In this document: positions 1 through 14,910 of the stretch, in pieces
Layout of the letters: each line of letters begins with the position of its first letter
Position numbering within the stretch: the stretch's first letter is position 1
NCBI RefSeq assembly: GCF_000090795.2
Contig: NW_003546281.1
Location: forward strand, 36,191-100,190
Reading direction: 5' to 3'
Source: Amphimedon queenslandica
Taxonomy: Eukaryota; Porifera; Demospongiae; Haplosclerida; Niphatidae
Length of the DNA stretch: 64,000 nt
Position numbers and translations under genes: made by a program
Notes under the pieces: model-generated
What the model was told of the DNA's origin: nothing
The model's input: only the letters and a program-made list of their open reading frames with translations
Database searches by the model: none

Positions 1-46
1 TACAGCTATTTTAGCTAACCTTTTCATTTTTTCCGATAACTTGCAG

Positions 47-457
47 TATCACTTTGTTAATGAGATGATCTTGATGATCATATTTGGTATACAGTCTGTT
101 GTACAACCTTTTCAGAAAACAGGTCACAATATATTAGCATCACTCACTTTGCTTGCTCTCCTCTTAATCAATGGTCTTGGCATGAGGATCAATATGGTCA
201 CTGGTAATAAGCACTATATTAATGAAGTGACTGTACTCCAGTGTTTTCAATTACTGCTTGTGTATTTTCCTTTGTTGTTTGGGTTGCTGTGGATAATAAA
301 GCTAATGTACAGGAAATGTCTGGACTGGAAGAAAAGGTCTATAAGTGCTGTCAATGATAACAGTGATGTTGAAGTCAGTTTGATTTTTGATCGTGACATC
401 AGTGTTGAGCTGTATGGCACTATCAATGAAGTGAGAAACAGAGGTGGTAGAAAATAA
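47..457 (+). CDS. Last exon of a multispan membrane protein (partial)
   Basis: This is a 3' terminal exon. It begins after a pyrimidine-rich acceptor ending TTGCAG at 41-46, and the frame stays open to a TAA at 455-457, giving 136 residues. The first ~85 residues hold two or three strongly hydrophobic segments separated by short polar loops, including a QPFQKTGHNIL stretch that resembles the last membrane segments of the large beta-helix membrane protein at 41772-45653 (PFKNKILNVMNIFL there). The last ~45 residues are polar and basic/acidic, probably a cytoplasmic tail. The rest of the gene lies upstream of the window. Membership in the same sponge family as the 41.8 kb gene is inference from the similar layout; a TRP-like or other multispan protein cannot be excluded. 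The TTG at 41 is part of the intron end, not a start codon. Confidence 0.55.
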   Translation, partial: YHFVNEMILMIIFGIQSVVQPFQKTGHNILASLTLLALLLINGLGMRINMVTGNKHYINEVTVLQCFQLLLVYFPLLFGLLWIIKLMYRKCLDWKKRSISAVNDNSDVEVSLIFDRDISVELYGTINEVRNRGGRK

Positions 458-1944
458 TAAAGACAGATTTGTTCCACTTTTATAGTTTAGTGCATTGTTT
501 TTGTAATTTTAGCTTATTAATTTTATTACTGATTTTTATGTAGCAGTTTTACTAAAATTAATAATAGTTAAGAGCATGAAGAAGCTTACTCTCATTAATT
601 GTTATGAAATGCATGCATGACTTATGGGATAGAACCTCCCAATGCATCAGTGTTGTTAAAAACACTGAGCTGATGGGGGAAATTTGCATTAACATCATCT
701 AAATTTTGTGATGCACATACATTTATTTATGTTGTGCAGAAAGTTTGAGGTGATTCCACTAAAATTAAATTTTTCTACAAATTTTAAGTCATTCCAAAAT
801 TGGTTAAAATTAATTTCACCGATAATGAAAAGCAGAAAATTTTCAACTTATATAATTTTCTGATGCATTATTATGTAATTATGTTTTGTAAAAATTTAAG
901 CTGATTCCAATGACAATTAGGTTTTTAAAAATTGTTTATAATTTCTCCAAAATTGCGTCCAAGTTCTCTAAATAATTTTTTTCCTGGCCAATTTTTCAGA
1001 AAATTTGATTTTCCAGCAAATCACTGCAAAATTAACTTTTCACAGACAAATCCTAGGAAAAAATGATTTCCAGGCATGGTAAATAATATTTTCTTGCAAA
1101 TTTTTGTAGAAAAATCTATTTCCCAGTAAATTGTTTATGAAAAACAATTTAAAATTTTTAACAAATTTTCCCAAAAAATTTTTTTGGCAAATCCTCCAGG
1201 AAAAACTTATTTTTACGGCAAATTTCCCAGGAACATGTACTAATTATTATTATTATTAATAAACTTTACAGCACGGAATAAAAAGTGTAAATCAGAGGGT
1301 AATGAATTATGTGAGCTGAAGGAAACCCAGTAAATACACTGGGCCCCTGAAATCAAAACAAAAAAAAACAAACTAATAATCAATGATGTGGTGAATGAAT
1401 AATACACTGGCTGCATGGACACAAAGCATGAAAAGTACATAAATTGTCGGGGTTGAAATGGGACATGAATGATTGCCAAAAGTGATTATTTTGGAGTAGA
1501 AAATTTGTTGATTCCAATCAAAATTAAATTTTTAAAGTTACTCAAATTTTGTCAAAAATTTCAAGGAGATTATTCTCCACTTTATCATGGTACAATATGT
1601 ATAAATTCCGTGTTGTGTAGAACATTTGAGCTGTTTCTGACCTGGTCTCCTGCTCCCCCCTTCTGCACGCAAGACTAGTTCTGACAAAAATTTCCAATAT
1701 TTAAAGTACAAGAGCTATTTTTATTTTAAAAATAAACCAAATTAATTAAATCATAGCAAACAAAAGTGTATTTGGCAAAACCTTACATTTATAAGGATAG
1801 CATTATCGTCAATCACCGTTCGTATTCGGGAAAAGTCGGAAACCCCCGAATAAATTTTGCTTGGAAGTATACGGCACCGTATTCTTAAATGGGCGTCATA
1901 CGTCACTTCACACCTTGGGCGTAGCTCTTTGCTGGAGAGCCCCA
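458..1944. other. Intergenic, AT-rich, decayed repeats
   Basis: No convincing gene is seen. About 730-1000 and 1490-1560 carry diverged copies of the interspersed family whose hallmark is 'gtttgagctgattcca' followed by a poly-T run. The rest is AT-rich with short runs of A or T. Confidence 0.6.
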
Positions 1945-3537
1945 ATGGCATCTGTGGGACCAGAACAGTGGAAAGAATCCACTATAGCAGCAATAAAAGT
2001 CGCCCAAACTCTTATCGTGAGAGCAGAAGAGAAGTCAGATCAGTTCAGACGAAAGAATCCATTGCCATCATTAAGAGATTCATGCATCAATGAAAGTAAC
2101 AAGAAAATCCACTCATATGCGAGAGCAACCAGAGAGGTTGTTATACGCCTCAAGCAAGTAATTGCAGCCGTTAATGAAGAAATAAAAGCATTGAACCGTG
2201 TACGGCAACAATTAGAAAGATCACTAGATCACTGTCGCAAAGACATCACCATGAATACACAGTGTGTATCAATGAGGCTAGAAAGACCAATGAGAGAACA
2301 AGTAATGAGTAATGTCATGCACAATATTACAATTACTTTACCATTTACATTTAGTGCCCAAGTGATGGGGCAGATCATTTATTGGGTAAAGAGCACAAGC
2401 AGTTATTTCAGCAGAAAAATGGACTTGAGTGTAGACTAAAAAACGTGCTAGCAGTCTTGCAAGTGAGTTTCAAGGATGAGTGACTTTCCAAGTAATGCTA
2501 TTTAATTATAGATGCTTAATGCGTCAAGGAGTGCTCTGACATCAGTGATGCAAGAGAGAAGTCGCACAACAGAGCTGTTATGTCATTCAGTGTCAAGTAA
2601 TCCACGCTCTACACAACCCACTACGTCACCAAGACACATCAAAGCACTCTCCGCTCCAGCAATCTTCCTGGGCAGTCACGAACAATGTAAGTTTCCTCTC
2701 AGACAGTTCAAATCTAATTATACTAACCACAACCATTGAACTCTTGTCATAATAGTTGGGCCACTGAGCTCAGTCACTCCAGCTACAACGGAATCAATAC
2801 AAAGAGCATTGGATTTATGTCAGAAGAGCTCAGTGCTAAGGCATGAATGTGCTCAAGCCATTGAAATGTCACGCCAGCACCAGTCATCAATGCAGCAACT
2901 AGTTAACGATGCGCTAACTCAAAAGATTGCAGAAACTGTCACATTAGAGGTAAAATAATCAGCTTTGGTAATAATCATTTTTTATTCATAATTGTAGCAA
3001 CACCTACTCGTAAATAGCGGCGAAACTAAACTAACTGAGCAGAGATCATCAAGACTACTGAAACAGCAAGAGAAATCTCTCGGATATTTACTGGTAATGA
3101 TTTAATAACCATTTCCTGCATGTCTTGCATGACAATGATGCCTTTAAGCAGTATGTGTGTTTCTTCCTATTCACAATGCATTCCTTTTAATTATTGTGGT
3201 ACACCTGCAGGGCCCTGAGTCATCAGCCGATATCACCAAAAGAGAGAGACTAGACCGGCCATTGGTAAAGGTCTATCAGCAACATCCAGGGACTGATTTA
3301 CCTGAAGCTGCAACACTCCTACGAGCAACAGCGTCAACAATGGAATCCATCGCACAAACACAGCGCAACCTATCACTCTTAAAACTGGCAAGGAAGAAAC
3401 TTATGGAGGACTACAGAGACAAGAAGATTGCGTCTCATTTGGATAGCGATGTGTATCGAATGAGACGAAGGAAAGCAGACCATAGATGGGTCATACGAGG
3501 CAGCAATATTCCACTTCAGTTACCAATCAGCAAGTGA
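1945..3537 (+). CDS. Tektin-like coiled-coil protein (TEKTL1/CCDC105-like)
   Basis: Six exons with consistent phases: 1945-2301, 2412-2462, 2512-2686, 2756-2949, 2998-3093, 3211-3537, encoding about 399 residues, a normal tektin length. The start at 1945 (MASVGPEQW) is preferred over an in-frame ATG 28 codons upstream because the tektin-like homology begins there. The protein is almost entirely helical/coiled coil. Features that recall tektins are the early W-x-x-x-T region, a coil ending in an NTQCVSMRLERP stretch, and a C-terminal RP-x-V-x-x-Y followed by LPEA-x-x-L and a final basic block with MRRRKADHRW. That last part is most like tektin-like 1 (CCDC105), a microtubule inner protein of ciliary/flagellar doublets. 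The family call is by memory of motifs. Introns are 48-117 bp. A possible AATAAA lies at 3550-3555. The gene converges on the sFRP gene with only 188 bp between stops. Confidence 0.72.
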
Positions 3538-3725
3538 CAGAGATTATAGAATAAAATTTTAATAATAATTAGTAGATCTATTATAATATAGTATTATAGT
3601 GAATTAATTGAAACAAACTGAGGACAATAATAATAATAATGATAATCATGTTATAATAATGATACTGTAGACTTAAGAAGTAATGCATTAATTTTACAGA
3701 TTGAAGATAAAAATTTACATGAGTG

Positions 3726-4911
3726 TTAGTTATTGCATGAAATAGAGGAACGTGTGCAAGGCCATTTGCAGACAAACTTATCTAGTGCAAGGTCGTAAAG
3801 GCTATTTCTCCTGTTCTTTTTATCTTTAAGGACTTTGTCCCATAAATATATGACCGATCTATTTCTCTTGGTTCTGTCCAATATCCAGACTTTTGTTCCG
3901 CATTGTGCTAAGTAATCCGAAACAAGCTGTCCCATAATGAAGTACGTTTCGCCAATTGTCATCATATTCTCAATGCATCTCTCCTTACAAGTATCAACTG
4001 TGTCCGTGGTGAGAACATATATGATACTCCCAGAGGTCACTTCCTGACTAGTGTTGTGACAGTTCTTACAATCAAGGAAGTAGTCGTGAAGAACCTTCAC
4101 TTTATAAGCAATCGAGTTTCTGGGCTCACAGAGATGGACTTGTTCTAGTACTTCAACTTTAGCACCTGAATAGAAGAATCATTAAAATGTTTTCCACAAT
4201 AAAAAAAATAAACTTACCAAATTCAAATCTTCCAAATTGGTTCCCAGACACCGAGGGTTTCACCTGCCTATGGCTGGCAGAACACTTTCTTTCCTTTTTG
4301 GTACATACTTTCATTGATGTAGCTGAAACATTGCATTTCTTGAAGCATGAAGGAGGTTCTGGTTCAGCTACTTTACAAGGCTCCATGCATTTGATATCCC
4401 TATCTTTAACAGCTGGACAATTGGTATCGAACATAGAGGTGCAGTTCCAAGATGAGAGGTTAACAGGGACACCTGCCTCCATGCACTTGGAGAAAACACT
4501 CTGGCAGTGACCTGTGCATGGCGCTAGATAAGACGAGCCATAATAGAGTGGATAAAAGGCGTTACAGATCAAGGGAATGAGCTCATCCAGGCATTCCTTG
4601 GTGGCATTAGAGGCGTCTGGTCTATTGAAGGAGAGGATGTTTTCGACGTAAGGTCGGAATGCTTCGTTGGCATCGTATTCACTTTGACTCTTGACACAGT
4701 TAGGCAAGTAAGTAAAGGTGTTGCCGTATCTGTAGCGAAAACAGTGGCTGTAGAACAGTGGACTACAGCTCTCCGTTATATTGATCCCTTGGCCTGATCC
4801 CTTTACTGGCTCATTGCAAGACATTGGCTGGTTGGTGCTGCCCGGTATAAAGAAGCTGGCCCGGCAGGCCCCGGCGATAACGAGTAACAGCAGTGAGGAG
4901 AACTTGAACAT
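3726..4911 (-). CDS. Secreted Frizzled-related protein (CRD + netrin-like domain)
   Basis: Two exons on the minus strand, 4218-4911 and 3726-4165, with a 52-bp intron, encode 377 residues. The ATG at 4911 starts a clear signal peptide (MFKFSSLLLLVIAGACRAS); an in-frame ATG 15 codons upstream is less likely. Residues ~32-172 form a cysteine-rich Frizzled domain with the expected cysteine spacing, including an ECLDELIPLIC block and a later PCxxHCxxVxxxC pattern, and several N-glycosylation sequons. A short Cys-rich linker follows. From residue 232 the second exon encodes a netrin-like (NTR) domain opening with AKVEVLE and carrying CKNC and further cysteines. CRD followed by NTR, with no membrane span, is the sFRP architecture; these proteins bind Wnt and modulate Wnt/Frizzled signalling outside the cell. 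The 3' part of NTR is less certain. It lies 241 bp downstream of the ANKEF1 stop on the same strand. Confidence 0.85.
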
Positions 4912-5152
4912 TTTCTTTATTTCCTGGGAAGGAGTCGAGAGGTTGATAAGTGACAAAGTGGCTCAGAAAACGTCAATTTATGCTCTGCAAACGTGAAACC
5001 ATACAAATAAAGTGGGACGTGCTAAATTAGTATGGAAGCAGGAAATTTATGTATACTCTGATCAACATCATCATCGTCATCATAATCATTATTATTTTAT
5101 TTATTATTACTATAGTACAACATATTAAATTGTGAGGTGTCAAAGTGCAAGG

Positions 5153-8100
5153 TCAAAAATCAGCCATTTCAAGGGCTTTAGCTCTTGCTGCAACTTGTAT
5201 TTGAAACGGAGTTCGAATTTCATCAAAGTCAATCACATCTATGCCTCTCTGCTCTCTATCCTTGTCCATTTGTGCATGAAACCGCCTCTATAATGCATGT
5301 AAAAAATAACAAGAAGAGAAAGAGTGAAATGAGAGAAGAGATGAGAAGAGTTAGAGTTATTTACAATGTTAATGATCAAAAGTATTGTTTTACTCACGGG
5401 AGACAATTGATCAGTTCCCCAAGCTTGCCTGAGGCGAGGAGACGTAACTGGTTTTACGATTGTATCAGCTTGTAAGCTAGCAAGTGAGATTTGCTTCTTA
5501 GACTCCTCCACACATTGTTGGGCTGTGGGGAGACGTGACGGAAGAGGGAGAGGAACTATCGGTGGGCCCTAGAGAAACAGACTGCACTGTAACTAACAGC
5601 AACAGTTCCAAGGCTTAAACTATGAGATGAGTCATTGATATTGTAAGCATGATATCAGATATTAATGTCTCTACTTTAATAATATAATTATGATTCCAAG
5701 TCCATTGGTAGTGGGTTTGTGGTTCTTTTGGTATGAAGGAGTACTTAATCATAAACATCATAGAGATTCACATACCAATGTCCTTACACTTCATATCACA
5801 AGCTTATCAAACTCCCCCTTACCCCCCACACAATGTACATGTACATACATACAGTACATATGTAATGCACATGTATGTACATGTATACAGGGTGTACAGT
5901 ATGTACATGTACATTAATTGTTACATGTACATGTGTCCCTTCTTCTTACTGGTATGACTGCTGGTCCTTTATCTTCTTTCTTTCCTTTCCCCTTCTTCCC
6001 TCCTCCTTTCTTCTTCTTATCATCTTTCTTCTTATCCTTTTTCCCTGGAGGTGTTAAAAGCTGCTCATTAGACACATAGTGACAATAAACACTATAAACC
6101 CAATAACAACTCTGACTACCAAACTTGTAAAATTCAATTATCTCAAATGCAATTTTAGTGGCAGAGACACCTGGCATCATTGACATACCATCTCCCTCCG
6201 GAGGAGGTTGTTTTGCTGCTACCGCATAAACCATGGCATATATGATGTCGTCACCCCAGCTCCTGGCTATATCTAGCGCAGTGTCACCATGACTGTTCTC
6301 AAGGTTCAACTTTGCACTGTATAAAGAGAGAGAGAGAGAGGGGGGGAGGGAGAGAAGGAATCATAAAATGGGATAAGATACATTTACATAAAAAATAGAT
6401 TTCTTGTACTGATATGCATGTACTTTATGCAGTACATACATGTACATGTACTGTACATGCATAGGGGAGGCAAAATTATTGGAGAGTCAACATTACATCA
6501 ACTCATCCCACTCTCATTTTCTGAATATAACAAATTTCGATATACATGTAGTATAAGTAATTAAAAGACAACTTATAATACATGTACATGTACATGCATA
6601 CAGTACACATGTTCACATTCATATCCTACGCAACACATGTACACCTACAATGTATGTACATGCATGTACATGTGCCTACCCTTTCTCCAATAAAAGTTTG
6701 ACAATACTTCTTTGTGAGCTCTCAATGGCTCTCATTATCGGAGTCCCTCCATTGAAGGACTGTTTATCAGTGTTTGCTCCTGAAGTCAATAGGAGCCTAA
6801 CCACAGCTTCCTATGATGATAAACAAGAACAGACAGTGGAGTATAATGGGGTGTAATCACTTAACCACAGAGAATACCCTCAGAGACATTCCAACCAGAG
6901 GAGTATGTTTGCATAGGAGTAACCAATCCATCCCATCACAAAAATGCACACAAACACATTACGGACACATTAACTGAGTTAAATGTACTCATCATGCATG
7001 ATAACATGTACTGTAGAGGATTGGCATGGAACATACATGTACATGTACATGCACTGTACATGTACATGTATGCTACAGCTGCATAATCAAAGGAGTAGAG
7101 GCTGATGACTCAATAATTGTATTGGGCATGGAATGTTTGAATACAGACGACAAAGTGACTCGTTTATAATTAAAAATGCATTACAATCTCACGAAATGTC
7201 AGGTTCCACAATACACCCCCATACAATCTATTACATGCCACTGTTAGGCTATGCAATGTCTAGTACAGTAAGAGTATAGTGTTAATCATGCCAGAGTTAC
7301 ATAATATAATGTAATGACTAATAAACTACATCTACATGTTTGTATTGAATTACATGTACATATACATATACATGTACATGTATATACCTCGCCTGCATGA
7401 CAAGCATGATGTAATGGAGTCCACATGAAATTATCAATTGCATTTACATCAGCTCTAGAAAGAAAGGGAGGGAAGAGAGAGAGAGAGACAGAGAGAGACA
7501 GAGAGAGACAGAGAGAGAGAGAGAGACAGAGAGAGAGAACAAAAAGTAATGAACATAATGTGAACACATCATTATTCACGAGAAAACCAGTCCTTATTCT
7601 AAAAGGAACACGCAATAAACAAGCCAGCTCTTAATTACTGATAATTAAAAACTGATGATAGCTCCATTTTTATGATTGAGATTTCTAAGAAGCGTAGGAT
7701 ATTGTTCATTAAAATATTTTGTCCACAACATCAGCACAATAATTAAAAGATAATAACAACAAAATTCAATAACATGTAGACTGTACATAAAAAAGGACAT
7801 ATGTACCCAACAATTAACTAAGACTATTCATGATGTAGTCCATATTATAAACCTACATGTACATGCATGAATCTTGTTATTATGAGAGATAAATTAATGT
7901 ACATGTACATTGTACATGTCTATGTAGCTCATCAGCGAAATAAACGTTCCATCAGTTAGTGTAAGTTCCAATAGATTAGAGTCCCTTCATGCCCACTGGT
8001 TAGTCTTGGATTGTAAGGGACCGGTGATCAATGGAATGCTGCTCTCACAGCCAAGCACAACAGTCAATACAACACACACAGCAGTACATGTACATGTACA

Positions 8101-11100
8101 CGTACATGTATCCAGTCTACCCATCTACACATACATGTACATGTACATACATGTATACATGTATGTACACCATCTCCAGACTCACTGTCATAGTCTAATC
8201 CTTCCTTCCTCAATCCTTCTATACTGTACATGTACAGATACAATGTATGTATAGTACATGTACATGTATTCTCCGATTTTAACATGAACTTAACAAATAC
8301 ATTTACAAGTATACGCACGTACATATACATATATGTACATGTATCCTTTGAGATAAACATGATCAAAGAAACCACATTAATACTATCAGAAATACGAGTA
8401 CATCTAGACATTGTTTATCGCCCTAAAATTAACTTTTATTGGCCCACTTCAAACGCATTACTCTTTCCTCAGTAACAGAGTTCATCTGAAACTCACTTGA
8501 CACTCAGCGCTACAACACACTCACTCACAAAGATAGCCACACAGTTAGATCACTTTCAACCTTAGAAGTTAGAACACATAGTGTCACACACACAGACATG
8601 TCACGTACATGTACAGCACAAATGCACATCAAATAAAAAAATACACTGTACATGAACACCTGATTGTAGTATGTACATGTACATGTACACAGTGGCATAG
8701 CCAGGGTTATGATGGTAGTAGGGCACACTATGGACAAGTGGACTTCACATACAATTTATAGACAAGAGAACAGTCAGAACACTATGACAGTTGGTAGGGC
8801 ACAAGCATAGACTGGCAGGGCATGTGCCCCACTGTGCCCTACCCTGGCTACGCCACTGCATGTACATTTACAGAATGAAAAATATCTCCTACATTGTACA
8901 TGTAACTAGCTGTACATGTAATGTACATGTAAAATTGACGATAAATGAAATAATAAATTACACCACACACACACACACAGAGTCAATATACATACAATAT
9001 TCATTGTACATGAACAAATGTATTGTACACAAGTACACATATCAAAGACTATTAGTGTATGTCACAGAGTTTGCAAACACTCCACAATAAGCTCATTACC
9101 CTTTAGTGATGAGATATTCGGCTACATCACAGCGTCCGTGAGCTGCTGCTATCATCAAAGGAGTCTTGTTGTACTTGTCCCTAGCGTCAGGACTCATTCC
9201 AGTCTCTGACAGTGCCAGCTCTATTGAGTCAAAGTCTCCGTGACGTATTGCTTCGTATAGATTGATGTAGGACGGCTCTACAATAATAATAAAATAAATA
9301 CATGTACAATTAATACTGGTACATGTACATGTATGTACATGTACATGTATATGTAGATTAAATCTTAAGAAAATGAAATAATACAGGAAATAAATCAAAA
9401 TAAACCCAGGCAAGTACAGTACATGAAAAAGAAATAAAATACACATGAATTGGTCCAACAGCCAGTTTGAACCAGGAAGTACATGTACTGTACATGCACA
9501 TACACTATACATACATGTACATGTACACGTACAAGTAGTACATGTATTTGGTGATGGGGAGCTAATGGCAAATCCAGACAGTTATTTTGACCAGCTGTGA
9601 TAAAAACACGCCTTTTAAATTGACAATAATCTAATCAACTCTTCAATAAATATTATGATAAAAACTATAAATTAACCGCCTAGCAAAACTAAACTGCAAA
9701 ACTTTAATTTACTGAGCTGATGTACATGCATAGTACATATACATGCTATTGAGTACACATGTACAAGTACAGTACATGTACATTATTTACTTTAAAGGTA
9801 AAAATCAATTATTACTATCATTAGCAAATATTATGTTAAAAGCCAAAAAATGCATGGAGTTTCTGTAGCTAGATGTATATGTGTATGTACACATGTATTT
9901 GGATGACTAATTTGAAAATTTAATTTATTGAAGTGTAATTCTATTTGCAGGTTTTTATACAGAATTATACTTCTACATGTACACAGTACATGTACATGTA
10001 CATTATACGTATGCACAGTGAACATGTACACATGTACATGTACATACAGTGAAGATGTACATGCATGTAAATGTAGCTTCATGGTTTCTTCTTACACTAA
10101 TGACAATCACGCACAAAGATATGTACATGTACATGTATGCACACAAACTATGGAGATGTACATGTACATGTGAACTGTACACTGTTTAAAGAAAAGGAAT
10201 AAAAGTTTGTCACATTATGTATCACACACAGTACATGTACAAAAAACATGTAGTCATGGTAAATGTACATGTAGTTATACAGAAGAGTAAAGAGTACTGT
10301 ATGGTCAATAAGAGCATGAGGGGGTGGAGCTGAGACAGCCTAGCAAGTAAAGATATAGTGACAAGATCATGACCACTAAATCAATTAGATACAATAACTT
10401 CACATACTGATAGATTAATTGAATTAATACATGCACATATACTACATATATTGATACCATAATTATACCTTGAGGCATGAGGTACCATGGTGAATCATCA
10501 ATGAGTCCATTAGGTAGAGGTACACTGAATCTTTGATAATCAGTTAAATACTATTAAGGAATAAATAAGAGTAAATGTAAAAGTACAATATATCAAATAT
10601 CAATGCCAATGTGTAACTGTACATGTACATGTACATACAGCATGTACATGTACATGTACATGTACATTCATAGCTACAGCACCCTAAGTTAGGGAAAAAA
10701 ATACTAATGTACTACAGGTTCAAAGGAAACCAGTGGCAGGTGTTATCCACTCACAACTGGACATAAGGCACCTCATGTTCCCATCCATAACAACAGTATA
10801 ATTATACTATTAGTGAGGGAGATGCCAATGCAAATTAGAGACAGAATTTAGAGTAATAAAGGAGATACAGGAGGGAAAGTACACGTACACATAGTACCAA
10901 TAGAAAGGAAATTTAGTGCCAATGCATGCTATGCTGTTATTGAAAGCTGAAAGCAATGTCTCATTAAGCAGTGTTCTACTAAAAATTCATCAAACAAACC
11001 ACCACATGTACAAGTACATGCACAAAATTTCCCATTACAAGTGGGAGTTACACATATTATTTCATTCACGTGTGATTACACTGAATCTGTTGTGTAAAAT

Positions 11101-14100
11101 TAAGTACCCGTGTCAAAAAATATCCCATAAATCAACACAAAATACATGTACATGTACATGTATATGTAACATGTACAGGTAACAAGTGATTTGTTAGATT
11201 AATTGCCTTATCAAAACAATACCAATTCCCTACATGTAAAACATTCTTAAAATAATACGTTCATTCTCCCTTTGAGTATTGTTTTACAGTATGGGTACAA
11301 CTTTCCCTATTTTTTGTGGATTTTCTGTATTTTCTGTATTTGAACTAGCAAAAATTGATTTGTGAAAATACAATGTACACTGCATATCATAATATTATTG
11401 TAGCCCCACTCACAAAGTTCAGTCCCTTGAAACTTTGATACTGTACAATGTACATGTAATATACACTGTACATGTACATGTACATGTAGTCAATAAACTC
11501 ACTTCTTCTCTTTCTATCAGTCCATCAGCTACTCCAGCCACTGGCGGACGCTCAGCCTCAAAATAAATGGGAAACAATATCTTTCCCTTTCCCTAACATA
11601 TGTAAAACATATATGCATTATGTAACATATAACATATTAGATATGTAACATATAACATATAAGATATGCATATGTAAAAGTACATGTATGTATGTACATA
11701 GTGCTACAGTTGTACCTTCTTCCCTCCTTTCTTTCCACCTTTCTTCTTCCCTTTCTTTCCCTATAAAATGATGAGATATTGTAGGAGCATGTAAATACAC
11801 ACTACAGTACATGCACAAAAAGTGTCAAAAAATTTAATACAAGATCATTCATGTACAATGTATGTACATCTACATGTACATGTACAATTGTACTCTATAT
11901 GTATAGCTGAAGCATATTAGATGTCACTTACTTTCTTTCCCTTGATGTCATCATTAGGACCCAATTTGAATTGCTACAGAACAAAATAATAAAGCATAAT
12001 ACTACATGTATACATGTGTACATGCATGTACAGTGTATGTGCTGTACATGCACAGAAAGAAATATTTAATATTAAAAATGAAAGTTGAAGGTGTAATCCA
12101 ATTACAAAAGAGGGGAACACACAATACTACAAATTACAGTGTCAATGCATTCAGAAAATATTCCAATAATTACTACTAAAACACATACAAGTGTACATGA
12201 TGAATAACAATATCAAACTGCAATTTTGGAGCATGTACACAGAGACATACCAGGGATTACAGAACAGTGTCATCAGGTATCCCATCATAAAACACCATCA
12301 ATACATGTACATGTATGTATGTACAATCCATGAATAAAGGTATATCATGAATACAGTGTATCAATACAGTGTATGAGAAATCCAATACTTACAGCATGAA
12401 TGTACTTATGATTTAACAGGAGGTCCTCCCAGTTCAATACTCCTTCATTTTTCTTGTCATAAATCTTTAGGAGCTTGGGCCAGTCCTCCTCGCCTATTGG
12501 TGCCTCCATTCCTTCAACTATTAGTGTCTTGAATGTCTCAACTGGTAGTACTCCGTTTTTATTGTCAACACAGTTCTGGAGTGATTCCCATACCACCAGT
12601 TTGTTCACTTGAAGCCAGTCATATAACTACATGTAGAAATATTATGATTATAATTACAGGATTTTAGTATAGTGCTCAGCTTCTTGTCAGTGGATTTTTA
12701 AAGTTGTTCAAAAACTTGACAAATCATCCCATACTGATATTTTGTCAAATGTCATCAAACACAGCAATGATTCATGTAGATACATGCATCATTTTGAGTT
12801 GATTCCGATCAAAGTTGAATTTTAAAAGTTACTCAAAAACTTCTATATACTGTAAGCATGTCAAGCATGCTTTTTAACTTACATGTATTTACGATACATG
12901 TCACTAGCATGCTTTGTGGGAAACCCATATTAAAATACATGTACATGTACATGTAGCCATCATGTACATTGTACATGTAAATTGGTGACGATACATGTAC
13001 ATGTACAAGGATTTTGGGATACATGCATGTAAATACACATTTGCCATGACACTAATTATAAGAGAATGTGTCAAAATTCTACTGTACTGTACTGTACAAT
13101 GCACAAAAACTTAAAAACATGTTTACATTGGGAGACTCATTAATCAATACAAAATGTAAAAATCAAATAAAAACACTTGAAGTGTCAAATTTCCAATTGA
13201 CTTTGAGCCAGTGGAGGATAAAGCTGCTATGGTTTAGGTGTTGTTATTGCCAATTATGCTAAATGTACATTCTAACACCTGAAAATAAAGGTGAATCCTT
13301 TTGAGGTACAAATCAAAAAGTTTACACCACACAACATGAGATGTGCACATGTACATGTATATGTACATGTACTCTGTACATGTACATGTACATGTACACA
13401 TACAATGTAGTTCAGGCAATAATTGTAACCAACTAGCACTAAAGTACCAAAAAATTCCCACCATACATGTACAGTACATGGTTCATTATGTATCACAAGC
13501 TTTATATACGTACATGTACATGCATGTATTAACCATGCTATATGTACATGTACAGTACATGTACATGCACATTGTAGCTAGCTAGCCCATTGTATAAATC
13601 AGACTCTTTAAAGTTTTAAGATTGTACCACAAGATCAGCTAGCAGCCATAGAAACAATAACAACTAAAGAGACAGTAGCACTACATGTACAGTATGTACA
13701 GTGTACATGTACATGTACAACATTCACTAAAGTCTGATTTGACCACTCTACATAAGCACAGACAGACATAAAACGTTATAACAACAAGTAGACTCAGCCT
13801 CAAAGAATATACAGTAGTAACCTTAATGTACATGTACATGTAACTATCAAGGCAGAGCCCAGTGCAGGCTTACCTTTATGCACCATGACTCAGCGAATCC
13901 CTTTGGCTTTCCACCCTTTCCAACTTTGTCCTGATATCCTGTTAGCTTTTTAAGCTCTTTCAAGGCATCCTTCATACCCTCAGCTTTAGCTATCTTCTGA
14001 GGAGTCTGGCCCACTTCGTTGACTTCATTAGCTGGACAACCTACAGTAGAGTATTGGTAGAGAGAAACAAACATACTGTATAGTTATTGCACTATTGTAC

Positions 14101-14849
14101 ATAGTACATGCAATCTGCCTAAATTAAAGTACAACTTATACAAATGTACATGTACACATGTAGTACCGCATAATAATAAAATCATTATGATATTGTTTAT
14201 TTGGAAAGAGGGAGGACAAATACAGTACAGGTGCTGTAGATGTACATGTACACGTAGAAAGAGAGAAGGAATGAAGCTCATCTGGATTGTTACATAATAA
14301 ATTGTAACAACAAAATACCACCAAAGCAATACATACAAATAGTTTGTAATCAAACAGTTCCTGATTCCCACAATTGCCAAATACATGTACATTGTGTATA
14401 AACACAACAAAAACAAAAACAAGAATGTAATATTTCACTAACCAACAGCAATCACTAACAAGTAAAACAACCACAGCCCATACACACACGTACTGTACCA
14501 CTCATACCAAAACTATCCCCACCCACTAATTGCATTACTACTACCCACATCTACATGTACGTATTACATTACATGTACATGTACAATTACGTATAGTACA
14601 CATGCACATACATGTACTGTACCTCTCTGTCCCAGTAGTCTGATGCAGAGTAGTTTGTATGCTACTGTGGCAAAGTGAATTGCTGTATCATTATAACTGC
14701 TCAAAATATTAAAGTTAGCACCATAAGCTGAGAGGACTTGAATACACTCAAACATCCCCAGACTAGCAGCTCTAAAAATAATAATAATAATAATAATAAT
14801 ACTAACATCTTTGTGGTTTTTTTTGTTTTGTTTTTTTTCTTCTTTTAGT

Positions 14850-14910
<61 letters not shown>

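Noticed and set aside
1861-1944. N-terminal extension of the tektin-like gene by 28 codons
   Set aside because: The extra stretch has no heptad or family character; the start at 1945 is better.
6045-6188. Continuous reading between ANKEF1 exons instead of an intron
   Set aside because: The frame is open, but a GTATGT donor and a CCTCCAG acceptor remove a segment unlike any ANKEF1 sequence and keep the phase. Retention remains possible.
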